Positions 29,360 through 38,268 are shown, counted from the stretch's first letter. The stretch: DNA of 39,594 nucleotides from JBHIKY01 sp042139015 (GCF_042139015.1 NZ_JBHIKY010000030.1:1-39594); one strand, 5' to 3'. Numbers and translations are program-made. Notes: a model not told the origin generated them from the letters alone.

Positions 29360-30943
29360 ATGAGTCAGTTTAGGAAAGAAATAGGTTCCCGTAAAACCTT
29401 TGCAATAATTTCTCACCCCGATGCCGGAAAAACAACCTTAACAGAAAAATTATTATATTTTGGAGGAGCGATACGTGAAGCCGGTACAGTAAAGGGTAAA
29501 AAGAACACGAAACACGCCACCAGTGACTGGATGGAAATTGAAAAACAGCGCGGTATTTCTGTTACAAGTTCAGTGATGGAATTTCATTATAAAGACCATC
29601 AAATTAATATATTGGATACTCCCGGTCACGAAGACTTCAGCGAAGATACGTACCGGACCTTAACAGCAGCTGATTCTGCTACAATGCTTATCGATGCTGC
29701 AAAAGGCGTCGAAGCTCAGACAAAAAAACTGTTTAAAGTGTGCAGCATGCGCGGCATCCCAATTTTTACCTTTATTAATAAACTCGATAGACAGGGCCGT
29801 GATCCATTCGAGTTAATGGAAGAAATGGAAAACCTTCTCGGGATCCGATCATACCCTATGAACTGGCCGATTGGAATGGGGCAGGATTTCTACGGAATCT
29901 ATGACCGGCATACAAAACAGATTGAGCTGTACAATGGTGACAATCCTTCACACGTAGAGGTAAAACGAGTGAGCGGCACCGACGATCCGATCCTCGACGA
30001 ATTAATTGATCCTGCTTTACTCGAACAATTTCGGGAAGAGATGGAACTGCTCGATGTAGCTGGGGATCAATATGATGAGGAAAAAATTAAATCCGGGCAG
30101 CTTACTCCTGTGTTCTTCGGAAGTGCTATTTCGAATTTCGGCGTTCAAAATTTCCTTGAACATTTTCTTAATTTGGCCCCGGCTCCTGTAGGACGCAAGA
30201 GTGATAAAGGTTTTATTGAACCGGAGGATAAACGGTTTTCGGGTTTTGTATTTAAAATTCAGGCTAATATGAATCCGAAGCACCGAGATAGAATTGCCTT
30301 TTTACGAATCACTTCAGGCAAGTATACACGCGGAATGAGTGTAAACCATGCAAGAATGGAAAAAACCATCAAGCTCGCCCAGCCTACTCAATTTTTAGCA
30401 CAGGACAGAAGCATTGTGGAAGAAGCGTATGCCGGGGACATTATTGGTTTGTTTGATCCTGGCACCTTCCGGATTGGTGATACGCTCGCTGAAAACGACA
30501 ATTTTCAATTTGCGGAAATGCCGCACTTTTCTCCAGAACATTTTGCGGCTATTTCGGTAAAGGATGCTATGAAGCATAAATCATTTGAAAAAGGTATGAA
30601 CCAGCTGACGGAGGAAGGCGCGATTCAATTATTCCACACCTATAACCGGTATCCCGAGCAGCAGATTGTAGGTGTCGTCGGCGTCCTTCAGTTTGAGGTT
30701 CTTGAACATCGGCTCCTTCACGAATACAAAGCAGAAATCCGGCTCGAACGACTGCCATTTTCGATCGCCCGCTGGGTCGACGGAAAAAGTGAGGAGCTGG
30801 AGCTCTTTAAAAAACGGCAAAAGAACCTGGCCTTAGATCGAGATAACCGCATTGTAGCTTTGTTTGATAACGAATTTCAAATGAACATGACAAAAGATAA
30901 GTATCCTGACCTCTCTTTTTACGAAAACTCCTATATGAAGTGA
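29360..30943 (+). CDS. prfC: Peptide chain release factor 3 (RF3)
   Basis: The 527-residue translational GTPase has G1 SHPDAGKTT, G2-region RGISVTSS, G3 DTPGHEDF and G4 NKLD. The RF3-specific C-terminal part follows, including GVLQFEVLEHRLLHEYKAE. RF3 recycles RF1 and RF2 from the ribosome after peptide release using GTP. Two ATGs are adjacent (29357, 29360), with AAAGG 5-8 nt upstream; the second is preferred. Several bacilli, B. subtilis among them as far as I know, lack RF3, so its presence is a small lineage marker. It is a single-gene unit. Confidence 0.96.
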   Translation: MSQFRKEIGSRKTFAIISHPDAGKTTLTEKLLYFGGAIREAGTVKGKKNTKHATSDWMEIEKQRGISVTSSVMEFHYKDHQINILDTPGHEDFSEDTYRTLTAADSATMLIDAAKGVEAQTKKLFKVCSMRGIPIFTFINKLDRQGRDPFELMEEMENLLGIRSYPMNWPIGMGQDFYGIYDRHTKQIELYNGDNPSHVEVKRVSGTDDPILDELIDPALLEQFREEMELLDVAGDQYDEEKIKSGQLTPVFFGSAISNFGVQNFLEHFLNLAPAPVGRKSDKGFIEPEDKRFSGFVFKIQANMNPKHRDRIAFLRITSGKYTRGMSVNHARMEKTIKLAQPTQFLAQDRSIVEEAYAGDIIGLFDPGTFRIGDTLAENDNFQFAEMPHFSPEHFAAISVKDAMKHKSFEKGMNQLTEEGAIQLFHTYNRYPEQQIVGVVGVLQFEVLEHRLLHEYKAEIRLERLPFSIARWVDGKSEELELFKKRQKNLALDRDNRIVALFDNEFQMNMTKDKYPDLSFYENSYMK

Positions 30944-31127
30944 AGAAGGTCTTCTTAAAGAAAAACTCGGCTGGAGCTTACACCAGGTCCAAATGTCGAA
31001 AGCCGGCCCATTTTTAGCCGGCTCTTCCGGACACTGGTTCCTCTATTTGCTTCAATCAGCACTTTTTTTTAAACTTGCCGAGATCTTTATCAGCCGAAAA
31101 GAATACAAAATTCACTGGTATTTAGGT
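30944..31127. other. Intergenic region after prfC
   Basis: Holds the hairpin AGCCGGCCC and AGCCGGCT at 31001-31022, without a clean T-run, which may end prfC. A 63-codon frame here has no ribosome binding site and was not called. Confidence 0.4.
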
Positions 31128-31198
31128 AAACAGCGTCCCCCATGTCCGCCAACCTTAAAAAATGAGCACATTTTAATTAAATAACGGAACGCATGTCC
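31128..31198. repeat. Two-unit direct repeat (20-bp units, 51-bp period)
   Basis: AAACAGCGTCCCCCATGTCC at 31128-31147 and AAATAACGGAACGCATGTCC at 31179-31198 match at 14 of 20 positions. The minus-strand forms (GGACATG...CG...TTT) resemble an intergenic repeat I recall from Bacillus and Geobacillus genomes. Confidence 0.45.
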
Positions 31199-31235
31199 TT
31201 AGCCTGCCCACGGGACGAGGTTATTGCAGAGACCC

Positions 31236-31281
31236 GGATAAAAAGCAGCACACTCTTAATGGAGCGTGCTGCTTTTTATCC
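31236..31281. terminator. Terminator after the 44-residue gene
   Basis: GGATAAAAAGCAGCAC and GTGCTGCTTTTTATCC form a perfect 16-bp stem with a 14-nt loop. It overlaps the stop codon of the minus-strand small gene and could also stop plus-strand transcripts. Confidence 0.85.
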
Positions 31282-31410
31282 TTCCTCAGGTCCTGTTGTC
31301 AGATCACTGATACGCGTGCTGCCAAACAAAAGCAGAGCAATCAGAATAGCCCACACAAAACCGGCACCAATATTGTTGTCATAAAAGAAGCCATTATTAT
31401 TCTCTTTCAT
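31276..31410 (-). CDS. Small single-pass membrane protein, 44 residues
   Basis: The product begins MKENNNGFFYDNNIGAGFVW, continues through one hydrophobic helix (about 17-30), and ends in a short polar tail (STRISDLTTGPEEG). AAGAGGTG lies 6 nt before the ATG at 31410, and the gene begins 16 nt after the stop codon of the 93-residue gene upstream, so they form a two-gene operon. The stop codon lies inside the terminator stem. I do not recognise a family; small helices like this occur in sporulation and membrane-stress proteins. Confidence 0.65.
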   Translation of the reverse strand: MKENNNGFFYDNNIGAGFVWAILIALLLFGSTRISDLTTGPEEG

Positions 31411-31426
31411 CACGTGCACCTCTTCT

Positions 31427-31708
31427 TCACATACGGTTACGGATTGCTTCTAAAATATCATCTACTGTCATATCGCCGTTTTCTTTTAAAAACTTTGACA
31501 TTTTATCTGCTTTCGAAGACCTGCTTAGAAACTCTCCGACGAGTCTAACATTGACAGCGGGGTCGCTTCTGTATACCTCTACAGAGTCTACCTTCAGCTT
31601 GCCGGTCAACAGCAGTACGGCTGCGATAATATCTAAGTTTCCGCCTTTAAATAAGTCATCAATAGTATAGGGGGGCAGTTTTTGCTGATTATTTCTATTG
31701 TTGTACAT
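31427..31708 (-). CDS. Conserved hypothetical protein, 93 residues
   Basis: Soluble protein with an Asn/Gln-rich start (MYNNRNNQQKLPPYTIDD), a short hydrophobic helix (NLDIIAAVLLLTGKL) and two charged helices ending in DDILEAIRNRM. I do not recognise the family. The start is preceded by AGGGGGTGCAGGAAG. It is followed closely by the 44-residue membrane protein gene and lies 65 bp downstream of the flavoprotein operon without an intervening terminator, so read-through from that operon is possible. Confidence 0.6.
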   Translation of the reverse strand: MYNNRNNQQKLPPYTIDDLFKGGNLDIIAAVLLLTGKLKVDSVEVYRSDPAVNVRLVGEFLSRSSKADKMSKFLKENGDMTVDDILEAIRNRM

Positions 31709-31773
31709 TCTTCCTGCACCCCCTTCTTTACCATATGTGACCTAAAGAAAGAAAGTGCTATTCTTCTACATAC

Positions 31774-32862
31774 TCAGGGAAATTGCCTTATAAATCTTTT
31801 ATCAATCTTATTTTTCAGACGCCATGCCCATTTATTAAGAGAATACTTATTCCCTCGTAAAAGCAGGCCTTGTTTTCCACCGACATTTAAAATTGCCATA
31901 TAACGTTTCTGCGGTTTAAAGGATTTTAATTTGGATTTGCCTTTTAACGTGCGTATTAAATTCTCCTCAAGAACCTCCGCTTCTTTAACTGCATAAACAC
32001 CATTCTTCGGCAGTTCTTCCAATCCGTTAATAGTCACGCAGTCACCACTGCCGTAGATCGAAGGATTTCCCAATGAGTGAAGAGTGTCTGTTACTTCCAT
32101 ATATCCATTCCTGTCCGTTGGAAGGTTACCGAATTGAAACAGCGGCGGAGCTGATGAACCGGTCACCCATAGAAGCTCTCCGTATGGAAGCTTCAGTTCT
32201 TCAGCATATACAATACTTTCGTCAACACGTTGTACCGATTTATGTTCATAAAGGAGAATTCCTCTTTCATCAAGGAGAGCCCTGATTTTTTCTTGTACTT
32301 CCGGCTTATCTTCTGCGAGCACTGATCCGGCACAGACAAGTGCAACCGGTGTTTTCTTGTGGTGCTTCTGCCTCCATTCCTGCAGGGCAAATGCAATTTC
32401 TACTCCACTGTGGCCGCCTCCGACAATCACAGGATATTCCGTTTCTCTCAATTTTTCTGCCGTGCTGGTGAAATGAAGATTAGGCTTTATAAACAGAGCA
32501 TGCTCTTTTACCCCTGGAATAAAATCATTGGCAGGCGCGGAGCCAATATTTACTGCCGCAACATCAGCTTTATACGATTTTCCTGATTGGGTAAGGATAA
32601 GATTACGCTGATGATCAATCGAAGTTACTTTTTCCTGGATAAACCTGCCCCCATTTTTCTTACAGAATTCCTTCACATCAATTCTAATATCCTGCAGGGT
32701 ATAACGTCCTTCAATATATCCGGAGAACATACCTGAATAATAATGATAGCGGGATGGAGCAAACAGTGTCCAAGATACATTTTTAGGCAGTCGTTTTTTC
32801 CAATTTTTCAATACTGTCAGGTTCGTATGACCTGCTCCAACAAAAATCACTTCCTGGCTCAT
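31774..32862 (-). CDS. NAD(P)H/FAD oxidoreductase of the SelD-fusion (TIGR03169) type
   Basis: The 362-residue two-dinucleotide-fold flavoprotein has an N-terminal FAD motif (VIFVGAGHTNL), an NAD(P)H motif (VIVGGGHSGVEIAFAL, near residue 150) and the FAD-closing SIYGSGDCVTI. The layout resembles type II NADH dehydrogenases and, more closely, the oxidoreductase domain fused to SelD in cyanobacteria and others, as remembered. No redox Cys pair is visible, so electrons probably pass to a quinone or a soluble acceptor. GGAGGT lies 7 nt before the ATG at 32862. It is the last gene of the eight-gene operon, 25 nt after the MerA-like gene. There is no selD in this window. Confidence 0.8.
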   Translation of the reverse strand: MSQEVIFVGAGHTNLTVLKNWKKRLPKNVSWTLFAPSRYHYYSGMFSGYIEGRYTLQDIRIDVKEFCKKNGGRFIQEKVTSIDHQRNLILTQSGKSYKADVAAVNIGSAPANDFIPGVKEHALFIKPNLHFTSTAEKLRETEYPVIVGGGHSGVEIAFALQEWRQKHHKKTPVALVCAGSVLAEDKPEVQEKIRALLDERGILLYEHKSVQRVDESIVYAEELKLPYGELLWVTGSSAPPLFQFGNLPTDRNGYMEVTDTLHSLGNPSIYGSGDCVTINGLEELPKNGVYAVKEAEVLEENLIRTLKGKSKLKSFKPQKRYMAILNVGGKQGLLLRGNKYSLNKWAWRLKNKIDKRFIRQFP

Positions 32863-32887
32863 TGTACATACCTCCAATTTAATAGCA

Positions 32888-34321
32888 TTACCGGAACCAT
32901 TTCACATAATGGCGCAGCAAAGCTGCCAGTGGACTTTTAAAAAGCGTCTCCCTCCAATACTGATCCGATGCATGTTTGATCATTTCTCCATGGGAAGGAT
33001 AAGGATAAACCACGTTCGAAAAAGATCGGAGTGGCTTTTTCCACGCTTTCGCTGTAACCACTTCATGCATCCAATCCACTGCATTCTTTCCAGCTGCATG
33101 GGCTCCAATAATACGGCCGTTTTTTAATGTAATAAATTTCGCCAACGCTTCCTGGTCTCTTTCCGCTGTAAAACGGTCGTTGTCATCCGCATTTACCTTA
33201 TATACCCGGAAGTCTTTCCCATACTTTTCCCTTGCTTCCTGCTCCGTTAAACCAAGATGAAACAATTCAGGATCCGTATAGAATGCCCAGGGGAGACTGG
33301 CATAGGAAATTTTTCTTTTAAGACCGAAAACTGCGTTTGATATAACAAGCTGCCCCTCCTGCCCTGCTGCGTGGGTAAAGGGATAAGAGCCGGTCACATC
33401 TCCTGCTGCGAAAATATGCGGCTGTGAGGTCTGAAGCGTTGCTTTCACCTTCAGGCTTCCATCTTCGTTCATCTCAACTCCTGCGAGTTCAAGCTGCAGC
33501 TCCTTTGTATTAGGTGATCGTCCCGCAGCAATAAGGACAGCATCTGATTCTAAGGATAGAGTGTGTTTGCCTGTTGTTTTAATGAATTTTTTTTCTGTTG
33601 TCAGATTGGTTTCTACACCTATTACCCTGGTCTCGTGAAAAATAGTCATTTCCTTTTCTAGCCGGCGCTGGACGATGCCGGCAATGTCTTTATCTTCTCC
33701 TGGAAAAAGACAAGCCGTGGAATTTATCAACGTTATTTCTGCTCCCAGGCGGCTCAGCGCCTGAGCAAGCTCGACTCCCACCGGTCCAGCACCGGCACAG
33801 ACAATTCTTTTCGGCAGCTTCTCCAAATCAAACACGGACTCATTGGTAAAATACTTTATCTGATTTAATCCTTCAATCGGCGGAATGGAAGGCCTCGAGC
33901 CAGTCGCGATCACGAACCGTTTTCCTTTCAGTCTCGTACCGTCAGAAAGCTCGATAATCTGTTTATCAACGAACACCGCTTTTTTTAAATAAACATCAAT
34001 TCCCAGTTTTTTAAATCGCTGCACATCATCGTGTTTCTGTACCTCTGCAATTGCTTGCTTCACTCTTTGGGCTGCTTTATGAAATTGAACTTCTCCTGCG
34101 ATCTTTAACCCAAACGCCTCTGCGGTAGTTCTGGTATTATGCAGCTCTTTACCAATTGTAATTAGTGCTTTCGATGGGACACATCCATAATGGAGACAGT
34201 CTCCGCCGAGAGTTGGTTTTTTTTCAATTAATGCAGTGGAGGCGCCAAATTGAGCTGCACCTGAAGCAGCGGTCAAGCCACCTGATCCGCCTCCTATAAC
34301 GATAATATCGTATTCTTTCAT
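32888..34321 (-). CDS. Pyridine nucleotide-disulfide oxidoreductase, mercuric reductase-like
   Basis: The 477-residue flavoprotein has an FAD motif (DIIVIGGGSGGLTAA), the redox motif GGDCLHYGCVPSK (about residues 39-51), an NAD(P)H-binding motif (VCAGAGPVGVELAQAL), an IFAAGDVTG block and a C-terminal dimerization domain. It is closest in pattern to mercuric reductases and their relatives. It lacks both an N-terminal heavy-metal domain and the C-terminal vicinal Cys pair of true MerA, so mercury reduction is unlikely. The gene starts 4 nt after the phosphotransferase gene and forms part of the same operon; a disulfide or other small-molecule substrate is possible but unknown. Confidence 0.88.
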   Translation of the reverse strand: MKEYDIIVIGGGSGGLTAASGAAQFGASTALIEKKPTLGGDCLHYGCVPSKALITIGKELHNTRTTAEAFGLKIAGEVQFHKAAQRVKQAIAEVQKHDDVQRFKKLGIDVYLKKAVFVDKQIIELSDGTRLKGKRFVIATGSRPSIPPIEGLNQIKYFTNESVFDLEKLPKRIVCAGAGPVGVELAQALSRLGAEITLINSTACLFPGEDKDIAGIVQRRLEKEMTIFHETRVIGVETNLTTEKKFIKTTGKHTLSLESDAVLIAAGRSPNTKELQLELAGVEMNEDGSLKVKATLQTSQPHIFAAGDVTGSYPFTHAAGQEGQLVISNAVFGLKRKISYASLPWAFYTDPELFHLGLTEQEAREKYGKDFRVYKVNADDNDRFTAERDQEALAKFITLKNGRIIGAHAAGKNAVDWMHEVVTAKAWKKPLRSFSNVVYPYPSHGEMIKHASDQYWRETLFKSPLAALLRHYVKWFR

Positions 34322-34325
34322 TCGA

Positions 34326-34913
34326 CTATGTCCCCTTCAGAATTTTCTTGGCTTCGAACATGCGCTGTATGCCTGTAAATGTTTCTACAGCAAAAAAAAG
34401 CAGGGTGAAAAACAACAGCATAGCAGGAAACATTATCATGAACGAAAAGAGGATAAATCCTTCTGTCCTTTCTGCCAGCCCAGCTTGATAGTAAAAGGAT
34501 TTCATATCGCTTTTATCTGATACATTTCCAACTGTTAAAAAGACGGTTATTGAAAATATAATCGACACACTCAACAGCAGCAGAGCCCACATAGTATCCG
34601 GGAAACGAAATGCAAGCCCTAAAATAACACTTATCTCTACGATTCGGTCAAAGGTAACATCCATAACTGTACCAAAAGCAGAAGTTTTCGTTTTTCTAGC
34701 CATTGACCCATCCACTGCATCTAGAAAGCCTGACAGCCAGAGTAATACGACAGCTGCAGCTGGCAGATCATAAAATATGAGCGGTCCGCATGCTGCACCG
34801 ATAATAAATGAAATGCCCGTTACCTGATTGGCTGTGAGTCCAATTCGCAGTAAGCCATCTGCCGTTTTTCCTATCAGTGGCTGAACGTATTTTCTCGCAT
34901 GGGTATCAAGCAT
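34326..34913 (-). CDS. CDP-alcohol phosphatidyltransferase family protein (YnjF-like)
   Basis: The 195-residue membrane protein has the CDP-alcohol motif with all catalytic aspartates (DAVDGSMARKTKTSAFGTVM followed by Asp-x3-Asp), in which the spacer between AR and G is 7 residues rather than the usual 8. E. coli YnjF, as remembered, also has 7, and the C-terminal KSFYYQAGLAERTE block matches YnjF (KSFYYLGGLTEGTE). The family moves a phosphoalcohol from a CDP-alcohol to a lipid or other acceptor; the substrates of YnjF are unknown. The start codon overlaps the stop codon of the TVP38 gene by 1 nt. Confidence 0.85.
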   Translation of the reverse strand: MLDTHARKYVQPLIGKTADGLLRIGLTANQVTGISFIIGAACGPLIFYDLPAAAVVLLWLSGFLDAVDGSMARKTKTSAFGTVMDVTFDRIVEISVILGLAFRFPDTMWALLLLSVSIIFSITVFLTVGNVSDKSDMKSFYYQAGLAERTEGFILFSFMIMFPAMLLFFTLLFFAVETFTGIQRMFEAKKILKGT

Positions 34914-35587
34914 TAATCATCTTCCTTTTCCACTTTTGTCTGTTCTATAACCTCTTTCCCGGCTTTCAGCTTACGGAGGAGGTATGCAAGAATCGCAATT
35001 GCTGCAAATACTGCAGCGGCAGTCATAAGCTGAGTTGCGTCGCCATCTATGAGGCCTGCCCCAAGCAGGCTGTAGGCTGCAGAGCCTGGAATAATGCCAA
35101 TGAGGGTAGCTGCCATAAATGCACGAAATCGCACTTTTGAAATTCCACATACGTAGCTGACAAGATCAAAATTCAAAACAGGTATCAGTCGCAGCAATAG
35201 CGTATATAGAAACCCGTTTCCTTCCAGTTGTTCCTGTAAACCTCTGGCTTTTCCCTTCCAAACAGCAGATGAAAGGTTCTTACCAAGTTTTCTAGCTGTA
35301 AGAAAGGACAAGCACGCTCCTGCAGCAGCTCCCGCAATAATATAAACAACCCCTGGAAAGGCACCGAAGGCAAGCCCCCCTCCCAGCGACATGATTGAGG
35401 CAGGAAATAAAGTGAATGGACGGATGGTATATAAAATAATAAAGAAAATAGGGGCAAACCAGCCAGCTGATTCTACCCCCTGTTGGATATCATTTGCATT
35501 ATAATTCAATACTACTGTGTTGAGCCAAAGCAAAGCGCATAGAATTACAAGAAGAAGAGCCGGGCCCTTCCACCTTACCTTCTTCAT
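34913..35587 (-). CDS. TVP38/TMEM64 (VTT/DedA superfamily) membrane protein
   Basis: The 224-residue protein has about six hydrophobic segments and the VTT-domain pattern: IRPFTLFPASIMSLGGGLAFG, then AGAAAGACLSFLTARKLGK, and LLRLIPVLNFDLVSYVCG. Family members include YdjX and YdjZ of E. coli and are proposed to move lipids across membranes. The start overlaps the ATPase gene stop by 4 nt (ATGA). In E. coli this family sits in the same cluster as ynjBCD and ynjF, which the present operon reproduces. A lipid-handling role with the adjacent phosphotransferase is an inference. Confidence 0.88.
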   Translation of the reverse strand: MKKVRWKGPALLLVILCALLWLNTVVLNYNANDIQQGVESAGWFAPIFFIILYTIRPFTLFPASIMSLGGGLAFGAFPGVVYIIAGAAAGACLSFLTARKLGKNLSSAVWKGKARGLQEQLEGNGFLYTLLLRLIPVLNFDLVSYVCGISKVRFRAFMAATLIGIIPGSAAYSLLGAGLIDGDATQLMTAAAVFAAIAILAYLLRKLKAGKEVIEQTKVEKEDD

Positions 35588-36585
35588 AAGCTCCGCTCCT
35601 CTCTTGTATTGCTTGTATCAAATACTATCATTTGTTTAGTATCAGCGGAAAGCAGGACCTCATCCCCTGTCCTCAAATTTCCTTCTCCAGGAAGGATTAG
35701 CATTTGATCAACAGAAGGAAGGTAGTAATGGAAGAAAGTAAGACCATGAGCTGAGGTCTGCCTGCGTATCACTGCTTTGTATTCATGTTCCTTTAAGGAC
35801 ATGTCCTCAGTACTCCGAAGCATTTGTAATCGAAATGCTGAAGCCGGCATATAGGAATGGTTTTTTAGAAAAATACCATCCCCTAAAAATGAAGCAGTTA
35901 AATGATGTACTGGTTTTTGATACAGTTCGGACAGTAACCCTTTTTGAATAATCTTCTTTTCTCCAAGAATAGCGAGGCTGTCCCCCATCACCATCGCTTC
36001 ATTTTTATCATGAGTGACAAAAATGGCTGTGGTCCCTTCATTTTTTAATAGCTCGCGTACCCATTCCTGCATCGAACGGCGGAGCTCTTCGTCCAGACTC
36101 ACAAAAGGCTCGTCAAGCAGCAGCAGCTGTGGTCTAAGTATTAACGCTCTTGCCAGAGCCACCCTCTGCTGCTGACCTCCGGAGCACTGTCCTGGGTATT
36201 TATCGGCATAAGACAGGAGATCCACTTTTTCAAGAATTGCCTTTCCCTCAAGTTCACGCTGTTTTTTAGGAATTCGTCGGACACGCAGCCCATAGGTTAC
36301 ATTCTGAAGCACTGTTAAATGAGGAAACAAAAGAGGGCGTTGGAAAATCATAACCACCGGCCGTTTTTCAGCCTTAACCACCTGCATCGATTTCCCATCA
36401 ATCCTGAGACTGCCTGCAGAAATCGGGGTAAAGCCTGCAATACTGCGAAGGAGCGTGCTTTTCCCTGTTCCTGAACGTCCTGCTAAACTGAGAATTTCCC
36501 CTCTTTCTGCAGAGAAAGTTATATTTTCTAGAATGACGTTATCTCCAAACGATATTGTCATATCTTTCACTTCTAAAAAGCTCAT
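35584..36585 (-). CDS. ynjD: ABC transporter ATP-binding protein (YnjD-like)
   Basis: The 333-residue ATPase has Walker A GRSGTGKST (36-44), a Q-loop (IFQRPLLFPHL), the signature CSGGQQQRVALARAL, Walker B LLLLDEPFVSLD and the H-loop FVTHDKNEA. A C-terminal extension of about 100 residues (from about 235) resembles the regulatory TOBE-type domains of importers. The ATG at 36585 has AAAGGT 7 nt upstream. It follows the second permease gene by 22 nt and partners with the permeases and YnjB-type binding protein of this operon. The E. coli YnjD counterpart, shorter and without this extension as far as I recall, has an unknown substrate. Confidence 0.9.
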   Translation of the reverse strand: MSFLEVKDMTISFGDNVILENITFSAERGEILSLAGRSGTGKSTLLRSIAGFTPISAGSLRIDGKSMQVVKAEKRPVVMIFQRPLLFPHLTVLQNVTYGLRVRRIPKKQRELEGKAILEKVDLLSYADKYPGQCSGGQQQRVALARALILRPQLLLLDEPFVSLDEELRRSMQEWVRELLKNEGTTAIFVTHDKNEAMVMGDSLAILGEKKIIQKGLLSELYQKPVHHLTASFLGDGIFLKNHSYMPASAFRLQMLRSTEDMSLKEHEYKAVIRRQTSAHGLTFFHYYLPSVDQMLILPGEGNLRTGDEVLLSADTKQMIVFDTSNTREERSL

Positions 36586-36607
36586 CTCATCTACCTTTCC
36601 ATCCTCG

Positions 36608-37399
36608 TTACGCACGATTCATTTTGGGCTTACTGCCCCGCAGCAGAATCTCCAATGTCAGCATGAGCAAAGCAGGAAGCAGCGCAAATAAAAGAGAAAA
36701 AGCACTGACTGCCGAGGCATTGGCACTACTTGTATATGGAAAATAAATAAGCGCCAGTGCAGGAACAGCCCCTCCACCAATAATGACGGTCAAGACATAC
36801 TGACTGACAGAAATGACCACTGTCAGAAAGATAGCGGCTCGTAAACTGGGCAGAAGCCTCGGCCACTGGAGGTACCAGAAATTCTGAAGCGCTCCTCCCC
36901 CCAAAGTTCGTCCCTGTTCTTCTGTTCTTACTCCAATCCGTTCAAACCCAGACCGGAGAACGCGGATAGTATACGGGAGCGTCGGGATTAAGTGCACCAG
37001 TGTCACCCCATACCACGTATCAGCAAGCCCCATTCGGATCATCGACAAATGCAGCCCCATCGATATCGCAGTGACAGGGATGAGAATAGGGAGAAAAAAT
37101 AACGTATCAATTATCGTTTTCCCTTTAAATTCGCAGGAAGCTAATGCTTTGGCAGCAGGAAGGGCGATCAGTAAATTTAATACAACCACAATGAGTGTTA
37201 ATAAGAAAGTAAGCAGAAAGGAGTGTTGAAGAGCGGGATCGCTCAATGCTGTCTTCCACCCGCTCACACCAAATTTTTGAGGGTAAATGCTTCCCCAATT
37301 CCATTCAATAGAGAAGCTTTGCAGGATGAGAAGAAATAATGGACCGGCAAATAACAGGAGTAATAAAGAGTATATAAAAGGAAAACGATAGTTAAACAT
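36608..37399 (-). CDS. ABC transporter permease 2
   Basis: The 263-residue permease has six transmembrane segments and the ATPase-coupling EAA-type loop EEQGRTLGGGALQNFWYLQWPRLLPS, shown here by its key residues Gly at the middle and the WP-R-LP end. It corresponds to the C-terminal half of the double-length YnjC permease of E. coli. The ATG at 37399 shares one base with the stop codon of permease 1 (TAATG) and has GGGAGGGGAG 5 nt upstream; the open frame reaches 37546 but has no better start. It works as a heterodimer with permease 1. Confidence 0.88.
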   Translation of the reverse strand: MFNYRFPFIYSLLLLLFAGPLFLLILQSFSIEWNWGSIYPQKFGVSGWKTALSDPALQHSFLLTFLLTLIVVVLNLLIALPAAKALASCEFKGKTIIDTLFFLPILIPVTAISMGLHLSMIRMGLADTWYGVTLVHLIPTLPYTIRVLRSGFERIGVRTEEQGRTLGGGALQNFWYLQWPRLLPSLRAAIFLTVVISVSQYVLTVIIGGGAVPALALIYFPYTSSANASAVSAFSLLFALLPALLMLTLEILLRGSKPKMNRA

Positions 37400-38268
37400 T
37401 AAGACTCCCCTCCCAGCCATAATCTTCTTCTCCACTTTCTTATTTTTAGAAGACATAGAGCGGCAAGGGCAAGAATTCCAGTTGTATACAATACCATTAC
37501 CGCCATTGCCTGCGGGCGTTCTTCCCAATTGCCGCTGAAAAACCATTCATACGCCGTTACAGCCCCCATCTGTGGGGAGGACGCCCCTATTAAATAAGGC
37601 ACTTCAAAGGCCCCAAGCACGAAAGCAAATATTATAATAGACGTCTCCACTACTGTAGGCTTGAGCTGCGGCCATTCTACATCCTTGAATTGATGCAGGC
37701 GGCTTCCACCAAGTGCAGCCGAAACATCCTTTAACTTGTCATCCATTTCAAAATAAACAGGCAGCAGCATTAAGATAACAAAAGGTATCTCTTTCCAAAT
37801 GTAGCTGATTAGAATACCAATCCCGTGCCGGTCATTCGTCAATATCGGGAAACCGGACGGATCCTTAACCCATCCGAAGAAAGCAGCCACACTTGAAATC
37901 ATACCGCTTTGTGAAAATATAAGCAGTACAAGATAAGCAGCCACAAAATGCGGAAATATCATGGGAATCCACGCCATTACCCTGCTGTTATTATTCAGAA
38001 GCTGCCCGTACAAAAGTTTTGTAAATAATAATCCGAGCGGCACAGAAATCAATACTGAAACCCCGGCGATGTATGCACTAAAGCCTGACGATCGCCAAAA
38101 CTGCTTATTTTTGAATATGTCTTTATATGCCTCCACTGTCCAGCCAATTCCGTCGGGCGGCTTGAGGCTCTGTAGCACAGCCTGTATGAGCGCGTACGCC
38201 ACAAGCCCAAAAAGTATCAGCAGAGCAGGGGCGAGCATAATAAAAAGGTTCTTATTGTAATACTTCAT
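37399..38268 (-). CDS. ABC transporter permease 1
   Basis: The 289-residue permease has six transmembrane segments, a periplasmic loop (KPPDGIGWTVEAYKDIF) and the EAA-type loop SAALGGSRLHQFKDVEWPQL. It corresponds to the N-terminal half of E. coli YnjC. Its start overlaps the last 17 nt of the binding-protein gene, and GAGGAG lies 10 nt upstream of the ATG. In this species the E. coli single-chain permease is split in two genes, or the E. coli form is a fusion. Confidence 0.88.
   Translation of the reverse strand: MKYYNKNLFIMLAPALLILFGLVAYALIQAVLQSLKPPDGIGWTVEAYKDIFKNKQFWRSSGFSAYIAGVSVLISVPLGLLFTKLLYGQLLNNNSRVMAWIPMIFPHFVAAYLVLLIFSQSGMISSVAAFFGWVKDPSGFPILTNDRHGIGILISYIWKEIPFVILMLLPVYFEMDDKLKDVSAALGGSRLHQFKDVEWPQLKPTVVETSIIIFAFVLGAFEVPYLIGASSPQMGAVTAYEWFFSGNWEERPQAMAVMVLYTTGILALAALCLLKIRKWRRRLWLGGES

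Noticed and set aside
30993..31184. 63-codon plus-strand frame after prfC
   Set aside because: No ribosome binding site, and it includes a hairpin and the 20-bp repeat units.
32888..34321. Annotation as true mercuric reductase (MerA)
   Set aside because: The protein lacks the C-terminal Cys pair and the N-terminal metal domain, and there are no mer genes nearby.
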